A program made the position numbers and the translations under genes. From the NCBI GenBank assembly GCA_021234155.1, contig JAJEKV010000064.1, positions 4,402,001 to 4,466,000 on the forward strand: a stretch of 64,000 nt of DNA, read 5' to 3'. The notes beneath the pieces are model-generated. The model searched no databases, was not told the DNA's origin, and worked only from the letters and a program-made list of their open reading frames with translations. This DNA comes from Isoetes taiwanensis (taxonomy: Eukaryota; Streptophyta; Lycopodiopsida; Isoetales; Isoetaceae). How positions within the stretch are numbered: the stretch's first letter is position 1; each line of letters starts with the position of its first letter. Of the stretch, positions 35,401-45,829 are shown in pieces.

Positions 35401-35656
35401 TACTCTAAGCGGCGCCGCTCATACTTTAATTTCCTACACTACCAAATTCAAACATTCAAAGGTTTTCGCATTCAAAGGTTTTCCATTCAAATTCAAAGGT
35501 TTTAAAACAGTACATTCAAAGGTTTTCCATTCAAAGGTTTTAAAACAGTACATCAAAATCATCACAACAGCTGAATTTGAATCAAGTAGCAAAAGCTGAA
35601 TCAAGTTTCAAAAAGCTGAATCAAGTTTGAATCAAGTTTCAAAAGCTGAATTTCCA
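32421..35656. other. No supported gene; simple sequence and palindromes
   Basis: AT-rich, with only short open frames. It contains a GT-rich tract at 35,035-35,165, a GC-rich palindrome at 34,773-34,791 (gcgccggc, 3 nt, gccggcgc), and a perfect 12-bp palindrome at 35,408-35,419 (agcggcgccgct). Near the recombinase 3' end, ttcaaaggtttt repeats at 35,455-35,545 and aagctgaatcaagttt-type repeats at 35,590-35,655. These last may belong to the recombinase element's 3' region. Confidence 0.5.
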
Positions 35657-37938
35657 TCAAGCAGCATTTTTCTTCATGTATTCGGCATCTGATGCAAGAA
35701 CAAATGTGCAATTATTGAATGTTGCACCCACAAATGACTGGCCACCTGCATAAACAAAAACTAGGTTATTTTGATCAATTTGAAAACATGTTCCAAATCA
35801 GAATAAAAATTAACAATAATGAGAAAACTTACCATAGTTTTGCACAATAGTCTGTTCTCCAGGAAAGTATTTTGCTAGCGAAGGTGTGCGTCTGATCATT
35901 TCTTCAAGCATGTCGTTATCAAAATCATCAGCAGTAACTGGTTTTACAGTATTTCCTGAAACTTGAATTACAGACTTATTGGCGCCAGTTTTTAAATCAA
36001 CAGGAACTTTGACAGGAGCTGTAAGGTAATCATCTGTTGGAGCAGCAACATTGTCTGCAAGAAACCAACTACAAATTAACATTTGGAAAACTACTAATGA
36101 TTTAAAAAAGGTACTAAAGGTTTCCAAAATTTACCTGTAATCGTAGTATGATCATGAACATCAGCAACGTTATCCGTAAGAAAAAACCTAGCCAAAATTA
36201 CATAGGAAAGTGAAACTAGGAAACTGAAACTAAGAAACTACTAGGAAACTGAAACTAGGAAAACAAACTAGGAAAATAAACTAACCTGCAATTGAAGTTT
36301 GACCGTCAACCAGAACCTTTGAAGAATGGTTTCCCATTAAGCCCTTCTCCTTCTCTTTAATCATTTCATTTAAAACATCAGGATACAACCTTAGACTACC
36401 ATCCTCATTGTAAGGTTTGCTCAAAATATTCATCGCAGCATTAACTTGGATTTCCTTGCTCCGGTCGTACCTATTAGAACACAAAATTACAACTGCATGA
36501 AAGGAAACAGACAAACAAATAAATAAATAAAAACTTACTTTTCGTATGCAGTCGTCGTCCTATGACCTGTTACAAGCTTTCCAATTTCTGGTGGAACTAG
36601 ACCAAGCGACATTCTTGTAACAGCAGATACACGTCCACTTTTATTACAAATGTCAACGTCCAACAAAGACCCCATGTATGTTATCCACTTGGCAAGATTG
36701 TTTTTTCCTACTCGAGATTTCTGAAACCAGACCTGCAAGAGAGTAAACAATTAAAAACAAAATAATAAACAATGCATAGGAAAAAGGAAAACCAACGTAC
36801 CTGACCGCGAAAGTTCGTAATCGCCTGACAGAAAAACCACTTTGGTTTATCATTTTCTTTTCCAGGTAAATGACGAGTATACTGTTTATATGTTAACACA
36901 AAGTCATTCTCAAAGCTCCATATTGGTGGTCTGAAATGGCTATCATCAAACCGGGTCACAGAAATCCCCCACGTCTTACTTTTTCTCTCATTATACAGCA
37001 GATATTCATTGCTGCCATCAAATTCCAAACTCAAGTCTACATCCTTCACATCATAAAGTTCCTGAGCACCTCTGATAGCAAATCTACTGACCAAATAAAA
37101 GCACAGTCGCTTCAAAATCCCTTTTGGATGTGTGATCTGATAATCTATATCAGCCAATAAATCCTGCTCTGTGCTATAAGAAATTGGCTGTGCTTTCTTT
37201 TTCTTTACACCAATACCTAAAGCTCTAGCTTTTGATGCCATGTGAACAAATGCTAATCTAGTAGTACCAAACAGATCATCTTTCAGAATGTTAAATCTTG
37301 CCTCCCTTTCTCCAGTAGCATTAATTCTTGCTTCTTGCTTTTTCCTGATAATCCTTCCTATTGACTTCAGTAAGCAATGCAGACTACAACAGAAAACAGT
37401 AAGTCAGAAACAATCAAGAAATAGAAATAAAAGAAATCAAAAGAATTTACCTGGAGGCAGGGTATAGAGTGCCGTCTTTCTTTCTAGTTTGTAAAAGAAA
37501 TTTAACAAGCATCTTATTCAACTCGAGCATGTTGAGATCTTCAAGTGGCATACTTGTGTCAAGTTTCTCAAACCTTCTCCATCCATCAAACTTACGTCTA
37601 GCCCAGTTGGTAAGTTTCTTGGACTTGTCTTCGCCCCCCTTTTCAATTTCAGAGACAGTTTTCTCATCAAGCTTCAAAAACTCCTTAAACTCTTCATCAT
37701 TTGGTGCCTTAAGATCATCAGTGTACACTGTCCCCTCTTTAAACCATGGCTCATTTCCAAGATCTTGCAACATCAACTCGACTGCAGCAGGATCCGTGCA
37801 TCCAACAAGCTCACAGTCTTCTTCATTTATGAGTGTAAACGAAGGACTGATACTAGCAGAGCAGTTAGAAACTGCATGTCCAGAAAGTAAACTCAAGCTA
37901 AGTAGAACACTAATAAACCTTTTAGCAACAAGAGACAT
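35657..37938 (-). CDS. Crypton-type tyrosine recombinase (DUF3504-like), six coding exons
   Basis: Exons on minus: 37,938-37,451; 37,383-36,801; 36,732-36,539; 36,470-36,286; 36,054-35,833; 35,745-35,657. All have GT-AG borders, and the frame is continuous for 587 codons including the stop. Residues about 100-230 form the N-terminal, helix-rich core-binding part (LNKMLVKFLLQTRKKDGTLY, ARFNILKDDLFG). The catalytic domain has Arg267 (SRFAIRGAQELYD), a candidate beta-hairpin Lys297/299, Lys388-x-x-Arg391, His414 (LVTGHRTTT) and Tyr423 exactly nine residues after the His. This is the tyrosine recombinase constellation, with Lys in place of the box II His. The C terminus (FVGATFNNCTFV) resembles the ends of animal Crypton-like proteins. 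Such enzymes cut and rejoin DNA through a Tyr-DNA link. A domesticated host gene is the main alternative. The N terminus looks like a signal peptide, which is odd for a nuclear enzyme. Confidence 0.82.
36135..36173 (-). pseudogene. Disabled extra exon of the recombinase gene
   Basis: On minus, 39 nt (DNVADVHDHTTIT) end at a proper GT donor. They resemble the start of the next exon (DNVAAPTDDYLT). The upstream splice acceptor lacks AG (ttacgg where the paralogous exon has ttgcag). Length and phase would keep the frame. It is probably a duplicated exon lost to splicing. Confidence 0.5.
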
Positions 37939-38172
37939 CTTGAAACCTGCATGCAGCACAAGGAAAACAAATGTTAGTACAGAAACATGACAAAGAATTA
38001 CAGTTAACAAAAAATCAGAGGATATTACCTCAAAAATGTATAAGAAGTCGCCTGGAACCCGCAAGTTACCGAGATTAGCCAAAAAACTTCGAGAAACAAT
38101 GAGATTTAACGCCAAAACACCGCACGGACTCGCTCCAAACGAAGATTCACCTACAAAACAGAAAAGAAACAC
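37939..38172 (-). promoter_or_regulatory. Likely 5' UTR with an intron, upstream of the recombinase
   Basis: A candidate acceptor (gcatgcag) lies about 12 bases before the ATG, and a candidate donor (gag, then gtaata) near 38,028. The first non-coding exon would lie at about 38,030-38,170, within copy 1 of the duplicated leader. This is inferred only from splice-like motifs. Confidence 0.35.
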
Positions 38173-38525
38173 ATTAGCTCATAAAAAATGCAAGAAAACT
38201 AAAGAAAACTAAAGAATCCAGCCAAATATAAGCGCCGACGAGCGCCCTCCAAGAACCTCTGCAAAAATCCTCTGCTGCTCTGCTACTCTATTTCTCAGAA
38301 AAATCAAGAACATTCGTAAAAGAAAATGCTCCAAACGAAGATTCACCTACAAAACACAAAAACAAACACATTAGCTCGTAAAAAACTAAAGAAAACTAAA
38401 GAAAACTAAGGAATCCAGCGAAACACGACCTTGGCGACCTCAATCGGCTTGAAGCGCCGACGAGCGCCCTCCGGGAACCTCCGCAAAAATCGTCTGCTCC
38501 TCTGCTACTCTGTTTTTCTCAGAAA
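38132..38525. repeat. Tandem duplication of ~195 bp in the recombinase leader
   Basis: gctccaaacgaagattcacc begins at 38,131 and again at 38,329. Each copy continues with cacattagctc, aaagaaaactaaag, gcgccgacgagcgccctcc and a ctgctactct region. Copy 2 carries an extra block of about 25 bases. The repeat covers the presumed promoter and first exon. Confidence 0.85.
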
Positions 38526-38559
38526 AGAACTTTCGTGAATGAAAAGCTGACGTGGAAAA

Positions 38560-38580
38560 GTTTGCCACGTGTCCGGAAAT
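38560..38580. promoter_or_regulatory. G-box (gccacgtgtcc)
   Basis: A CACGTG core near 38,568, with other ACGT-containing words nearby (tgacgtgg, acgcgtgg). Such boxes bind plant bZIP and bHLH factors. It lies between the duplicated leader and the hairpin. The link to the recombinase gene is inference. Confidence 0.3.
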
Positions 38581-38610
38581 CATAGGGCACGCGTGGCTTA
38601 CGTTTTGCAA

Positions 38611-38710
38611 CGTGCCACCAATCGGTGGTTTCCAGTTGGAAATCGGGTGGCGGCGCCGCCACTCGCGCCGCCACCCGGTTTCCAGCTGGAAACCACCTCT
38701 TGGTGGCACG
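38611..38710. repeat. Strong hairpin: 45-bp inverted repeat, 10-nt loop
   Basis: Arms at 38,611-38,655 and 38,666-38,710 match at 41 of 45 positions. Each arm itself contains small palindromes (ccaccaatcggtgg; ggtttccagctggaaacc). It is GC-rich, unlike its surroundings, and lies about 670 bp upstream of the recombinase ATG. It could be a terminal structure of the element, a foldback element or a source of small RNA. Confidence 0.9.
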
Positions 38711-38714
38711 TTAC

Positions 38715-41413
38715 CAAATACTAAGAATCAAGATTGCGCGATTAGCGCCAAGCTTAGAGCTCAAGGCTAAAAGGTTAACTTAGGTGAAAACGGGACTCAA
38801 GCTGCAAATGGGATGTCAGAATCATCAGATTGGACCTCTAAACGGCGTACAAAGCATAAAGTCGAAGCTGATAGTTGCAAATTGGGCATCAGAGCCATCA
38901 AATTGGACCTCTGCACCCGATTTTATCCCATAGATCTTAAAATCAATCTCTGACCTTTGTTCTGTTTAATGGGTCTCCAAACTGAAGAGATTATTTGTAA
39001 GATTTAGCCCAAGCTTGTGTTGGAACAAAACCCACTGTTGGTTCGTGGCCTAGATTCAAATACGGGAGCTCTGTAAAAACCCAAAGCCCTGATCATAGAC
39101 CGGAGATTTTTTTCTCGGTCCAAGGCTGCCATTAATCTATCAATTTTGAGTACTGAGTTTACCAAACTAATTATAAGCTATATTTAAAATCACGGCTCCT
39201 ATTAACGTTAGTGAAGAGAATCATACCTGGGTGGTCAGTCTTGCTCTCATGGAATTAACAATTCCTCTCCAGCAATCAACGGGAGAGCCTAATACCTGCG
39301 CCGAAAAATTTTTAAACCAAGGCCTTCGCTGAATTTTTTAGGATTGCAATCAAAACTGTCAGAAATAAGGTGTTTGGCAATTTATCGCGGACTTTCTGGA
39401 AGAAGCACAAGAAATAAACATGGTTGGCAATTTCTTGCACAAACGAATTCATGCCTGGTGCAGACTTACCTAGGGATTGCATGGCTGTTTTCTATGCCAC
39501 CATGTAGCAAATTTCACAGATTTGTATGCCTCTTTACTGCCCTAAATCACCCCGGTGCTATTGCGTTGAAGGGCAACTGTAGAATAATCTGCCTTAAAGC
39601 AACAGGAGTTCGTCAGCAGAGCTGTCGGGTCTTCGGTAGGCCTCGATTGCTTCAATCAATTTCTCTTGAATAGGGCTTCGTATGAAGTTTTTATCTTGAA
39701 TAGCGCTTGGTATGAAGCGTTTGAGAGTGAAGAAATATAAGCCTATAAATCTTAATAGAATGAAGAATCAAAGATTTGCGGCCTATTGCCGAGCTTTGCA
39801 CGGCTGTCCATGCTCAAAAGAAGCAATGAAAAACACAGACAATTTGTGCTTCCTGCATGCATAAGTTGGAGTAAATTGAATCCTGATTCCGACGGCCCTG
39901 CTTTTAAAGAGCCCTCAATATTTGAACTGGGTTTCGAAATTTGACAAATAGATTTTTGAGCATATATTTCTGTGTCTTATCATTCTCAGAGATTGCAGTT
40001 CCAGGGCACAAAATTTCTTTGCTGCGTTATCCAAATTAAGCCTCTTGAAAGCTAAATTTTTCGCATGGACACAGTCCGTGTGCCTCCGTTGGCTGCAAGT
40101 CATGGTTCCGTCGATTGATACTCGGCCTTGTGATAATACCTGGCCCTGTGATACGCCAGCCCTAACCTGATATTCTGTTTCCCTCTGCAACCCCAATCCA
40201 TAGTTTTCATCTCCGACAGAAGACAGAAACTTGGGCCAAACAAACATAGAAGCAGGAGAGCATAGAATTTGCAACAAATTCGACCTCAGGTTGTAAATTG
40301 ATCCAAAGTAGAGCAAACGAGTCCAAACCGAGCAGTTTTACTATAAAAAATCATTCCCTTTGGGTTGCTTTCAGAAACACACAGAGTACTTCTGCATACA
40401 CTGGGCCAAATCGAGACATCTAAAGGCCCACATGCAAAAACCTCAACCCCCGGAATTAATCTGAATAACCCAACTGGATTCATCTATCTGCTCTTCTACG
40501 GCCTCTCCTGGGGCAGAACTCGAAGCGTACGAGTATTCCCGGAAAACAAAAAGACGCCGGAAAAAGCAGTCCTATATACGTAGATAATTCAAAAAACTAG
40601 TAATCTTATATATAGAAGGATAGTTTATTTCCATTATCAAACAAAATCTCCTCCTTGTCCATTTCTATTGGCTCATTTTTCTGATTTTCGAACTACAATT
40701 TCACCATAAGATGGGTTTTCATTATGAGCTAGCTTTACATTCATCCGATGATGTTCCATACGCCTTTTATTTCCACGTTCTCTCATTTGCTCTCTATCAT
40801 CACAACCACTGTCTATAATAAGCTGCATTTTTCTTTTTTCTATCTTCCATATACTCCAGATATTGTGGAATGGGTGATGTTTGTCTGATCAGATTTCTCC
40901 TGCTCAGGATGAAGTAACTCCTTGATTGCAGACAATCACTGTTTAATTTATACTGTAAGTCTGCAAGTCTCCTATATTGCTGCTCATGCACTGAGTGAGT
41001 CCTTGATAGTAGAAGACAACCACTATTCTATTCTTATGGTGCTCCTTCTAGCGACAATATAGTCAACTTTTAGGTTCTACCCCAATATATTATCATCACT
41101 ATGCTGAACCTATTGTGCAAGGACTAATAAGCCTATTCATGATGCATGAGCTGATTTGCACAAAAAGGATATTTCTGATCTGTTAACTTAGTCCTACAAT
41201 TTGATGTCCTCGATTGCACTTATTAAACTTTTTGTTGAATATTCTTCTTTGGTTTGGACGATTTGTAACTTGCTTGGCCAAGATAAGCGAGACCATATCT
41301 TACATTTACAAAGCACCACTACAGTAATCTAACCACGTGTTCTGCCCGTCACCTTTTTGCATTATTTGTGTATTTAATAGAATTTTCTTTAACACGGTGG
41401 TGTGATATTTCAA
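38715..41413. other. No supported gene between recombinase and CBM48 genes
   Basis: Open frames here are short (up to 133 codons at 39,915-40,316 minus) and carry no recognisable motif. Short duplications occur, such as ttgaatagsgcttsgtatgaag at about 39,665-39,715. 38,780-38,930 holds paired copies of ggacctct-containing sequence. Confidence 0.4.
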
Positions 41414-44309
41414 CTATAACTCTGATAACGTCCTTTGAGCAGTGAGACGCTTTGTTACCCAGAAAACAAGTAGTTCTGCAGTTATTTTCTTCTCGTCAAT
41501 AAGAAATGGTTCTATAGTACTTGGCAGAGATCCATATGATGAAACCGAGAATCCTCTTGAGCCTGCCAGATATTTGTTCAGGGGCAATTAAAAACAAACG
41601 TTTGAAATGTGTGCTTACCTTCAAGTTTCCCATCTGGAAAATATGCCCAAAAGGAGTATGGTACCCCCTTTTTAGTGAATGCTCCTTGTAGCTGATTCAA
41701 AGATATTAGTAACCCATCAATTACTCCATATGGAAATTGTGAGCCATATCAACACACCTGATTGTCATCAAATAATAGATCAACGTTGGTGACGTCATCC
41801 TCCTTCTCAAGAGAAGCCTTCAAAAGAGGCATAACGTCTTCAGTGATGGTCTCTGCAAAAGGTTTACTTACTACAATCTTCTTCGGCGCCTTTGCAGCAG
41901 CTGGTGTTGCTATGGGGGCCTTCCCAGTCTCTTGCAAAGCTGGTTTAGGTTTAGGCTTTGATGCAACGGCAGTATCTGTCTTGGCTGCATCCTTTTCCAA
42001 TGTCTTGATATCTGCCTGCTCTTCTAATTCTTGAGTTGATAAAAGCATCAAAAACTTTTCAACTTGCAGTCCCTTTTATAAAAGACTAATAACAAGTAAA
42101 GGAGATGCAATCCGCATGGGTGTGCTGACTTAAAGAAAAATCAATGTTCGCAATTTATAATATAACTTGGCAGTTTCTTTTCATGAATAAAACATAATGC
42201 ATGTTGGTTATAGGCTTCAGAATGACACACAATCCTTTGTGCTTAAAACAGAATGGAACGTCAGAAAACAGGGGTCACCTATAAATATCTCGTTATTAAG
42301 CCCGCCTGCACCATCTGGGATGGCTGGAGCATCTGCAGAGTGCATCCATTTCCCATCCACTATAAACTTATATCTGTACTTGCCTGGCGACAGCTTCTGC
42401 AGAAAAACTGATAAAATGCAGATGCTAGAAGTAGGCAGCAATGATGATAAAAATTATTACTTCCCTTAAGAATACATCAAAAGGCCATTCAACATCTACC
42501 AAATGAGAATACTAACCTGCTTTACATGAAATATGCCAGTGGCATCTTTCACTAGGGGCACTTTTGTCTCCCAGTTAAGAAAGTCACCAGTAAGCAGCAC
42601 TTCAGAACCCTCCCCTTTCCAAACAAAGTCAACCTCTTGTACCACCACTGTAAACACATCATTCTTTCTTAAGGATTTCTCAGAATCTTTGCAACGAGGA
42701 AAATAAGAAAAACCGGGATCCTTGCAAAGAAAAGATCATTACAGTAGTACTACATTGACAGAAAAGAAGTTCCTTCATTTGCATCTATCCAATTTGAGTA
42801 AAGTTGGCCAATATACGCCAACTATGATGTCAAAAGTCCATAAGCTCTTATAGCAATGAAGGTCATACTGGTGGAAGAGGTCCAATTATGGTCATGTAAT
42901 ATACAAGCCAACCCTGAAAATATAAAACAGCATGCACATATCTGACAGCTACGATTGCTCTACAATGTCCAATTACTGGCCTCCTTGTTCTGGAATAAGT
43001 ATATTTCAATTATTAATATAGCTCTACAGTTTTGAGGAGCAGACAGATAAGCTGCTCCAGGAGTTCCAGTACCCATAACTAATGTGACATCTTCCAGTTC
43101 ATCCAATGCCCTGTACTCGCCTTCACTTCACTTATCCAATTACGAGCCCATCTGTATGATTGTATTCTTAATTGTACAAGCTTCATTTGGATCATCAAAC
43201 TCTCGCCATTGCTATATAATATTCATAAAGCACAGTCCCACAGATAACGTTGCTACTCCAAGAAGTCCCTGTTCTATCCAACTGAGACATTATTCAGCTT
43301 AGTGCTTTCCCCATCTTCTACTACAGTTCGAAAGACGAGGCAATTTGGAAATGGTCAATTTGCTGCCAGGTACACCAATGCTAAACATGGATTCCCATAC
43401 TGCAATATCGGCTGCCATTCCTGTAACACACTTTGCTGCCTTAGAGGCAAGTGGTAGCTACAACCTTAGTTCCTTTAATGCTCTCAGAGAACGCCATTCT
43501 AACTGTATTAAGTCTGTTGGATCTTGACTCTGAGTTCCGTATGTTCTTTCAATCCAATCTGTTCCATTGATCCACGTTGGTTTAAGAACAGAATGGACTC
43601 CACCTCTTGGTTCATAAAACTTTCAAAATTGTAGAATATAGCTTTAGCAACGATTAGTTGAATATACTATAACTTTATGTAGGTAGAGAATATTTTTTAC
43701 TGGCATTTAGTTCCACTGCTCTTCTGCTTTTCAAACTACATATCATAACGCACAATTTCAAGTAATTTGACACTATCAATCATATAGATGTTATTCTGTA
43801 TGAATGATAATATGGAAAAAGTTGTTCATAATAGAGACATCCAGAAGTCGTGGTAGATTTCTAGATATTAAACGTGTCTTATATGGGGAAGGATTTGTTA
43901 CTCCTAAACCATAAATCTGAAATGCAGTACCAACGAATAATATGATACACAGTTCAAAGCAACTAATTATATAGGAAATGCGAGAACGATACTAAGTTTG
44001 AGGAAACTTAAATAGAGGGGCATTTTTGAAGCATTTGGGTCGGTAATACTTACAAACTGAAGTAGAAGGCATGTAAGAGTCACTGCTTACGCTTGCCCTT
44101 GGTTGAAAAGTTCCTTTGGAGCAGGAAAACGATCTCCCTGTGTCAATCCTGGTTGCGAGATCGATCCTCCCGCTAGAATGTGTGGGTGCACAATACAGGC
44201 GGGAGCAGATGGATGAAGCAGGGGATGGACATCCATATCCATGGTTTAGAGGTAGCATAGCAGGGGCAGCCACCGAAGACACCATCTTGCTGCAGCGGCC
44301 AATTTCCAT
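41414..44309 (-). CDS. Plastid-targeted CBM48 (AMPK-beta-type glucan-binding) protein, six exons
   Basis: Exons on minus: 44,309-44,054; 42,647-42,517; 42,396-42,279; 42,062-41,758; 41,691-41,619; 41,562-41,414. All borders are GT-AG and the frame is continuous, giving 343 residues. The chosen start has a strong context (gccATGg); an in-frame ATG at 44,360 would add 17 residues. Residues 1-85 are Ser/Arg/Ala-rich with few acids, like a chloroplast transit peptide. Residues 90-168 form a CBM48 domain; Trp111, Lys139 and Trp146 match the glucan-contacting positions of AMPK-beta. A Lys/Ala/Pro-rich linker follows, then a conserved-looking C-terminal part (GVPYSFWAYFPDG, TIEPFLIDEKK, ELLVFWVTKRL). 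Its likely role is binding starch or a glucan-metabolic partner in the plastid. I cannot name the family member with confidence; it is not a classical PTST, whose CBM48 is C-terminal. Confidence 0.8.
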
Positions 44310-44396
44310 GGCGCGCACACATGCAATCCTACACCCGCAATTTCTAGATAATGCTCTCATCTGCCACGTGGCAACCACAAGCGGTCTAAATGCCAC

Positions 44397-45829
44397 GTCT
44401 GAACCAATGGTGAAAAAGCTACGGGAAAAATTCCAAAATACCTTTTTTTTTTGGTTAAAATTGCCAAAAACACCTTGGTGTAAGGGTATCGATGAAAATG
44501 ATTGTAATTTTTTTTTATGCTAGTGCATCTAGATGATGAATAAATAGTACATGAAATGTGAATCCAACCACATGTACCCACTTACCTTGAAGATAAATCA
44601 TGCACTAGAAGACTCTGGGTTATTCGAAGTTTGAAAGATGCCTATTCGAAGTTTGGAAGACAAGATATTGATGTTTGGAAGACCCCATGTTATAGCATCC
44701 TAATTCCTAGCCATTTTTCCCACTTTTACATCCATGCCCAATTCCCATCTCATTTTAATCATTATCCCCTTGGAATTTTTATCTAGGCCATCTTGCCAAA
44801 TTCTTATCCATAACTCCTTGAAATATCCATCTTTATTTTTTTGCCCTAAACCTTATAATCCTTGCTTCAGAACTTTTAATTTTGACCATATTGTCATTTT
44901 CTTATGAACGTTGCGTTAATAATTTCTTCACACCACTACACTATTCATACCACCATCCATGGAACTTCATTTGCCGTGTTATATTAGCCCATTTACCTTG
45001 TATCTTAACATGTCCTTCACTTTCTGATTTTCATATTTTTCCATTTACCACTTTTTGGCTTTAAAAACCATGGTTTAGATGGCTTTGCAAAAAGGGGCAA
45101 TAGACTTTGAGAGGATTTCCTATATCTTGATTTCTCCATGGCCTTGGACCTTTGAAATGGTTAAATATCCCTTGTATTCATTAGTCTGGGTCCTTGAACC
45201 ATGGCCGAAAAGCCCAAATATGGAAATACATGGGAAATGCGGAAGAAATACAAAACACTCTCGAAGGAAATTCGTGATGGCTGAACCCATGAATTCTAAA
45301 CCTGAAACTAAGGCTAAAATCTCGCCCTCCATCTTGCCATAGCCTCTACAACATGCGCATTCTTAGATTCCCAGCTTTCATGAAGCTAAGGATGCTATAA
45401 ACAACCACGGAATTAATGGAACCACCAAAAACTTGATTATAACAGGGGTGACCATTTACACAGATTTTTGAAGGCCCAGAAGTTGGGACGTGCCGTAAGT
45501 ATTGTTGTCCATGATTCCTTGCAGATCCCTTAGCTATCTGAGGCCTTATAAAACTCAAGATACAAAATTTCCTTGCTGTTTTTTTTCTGTGACAGTTCAC
45601 TTACAGAATTTTTGATCCACTTTGAACTCGTTTTTCTCCATTCTTCCAGTTCCAAACAAGATCAAGTTTTTTTTCACATGTTCCTACAGCTCTTTTCTGG
45701 TATTCATTCCAAAAATCAGCAATATATGAGTGCAAGTCTCAATTTCTGAAAGATGCCTTAACCATGCATTTATTCTAAAGATTCCTTGTATAGGACGAGA
45801 ATTTTGTTAAGTAATTGATGCCTCAGGCA
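44397..45829. other. No supported gene; promoter side of the CBM48 gene
   Basis: It should hold the CBM48 promoter (cacgtgg-containing words at 44,365-44,400). 44,640-45,060 is AT-rich. An 87-codon frame at 45,079-45,342 has no recognised domain. Confidence 0.35.

Noticed and set aside
39915-40316. A 133-codon minus-strand frame near 40 kb
   Set aside because: No conserved motif and no neighbouring exons that continue it.
42217-42234. Reading the CBM48 exon through to the next stop as a single-exon gene
   Set aside because: A GT donor at 42,278 and in-frame joining to the exon at 42,062 give a coherent longer protein; the read-through sequence lacks domain similarity.
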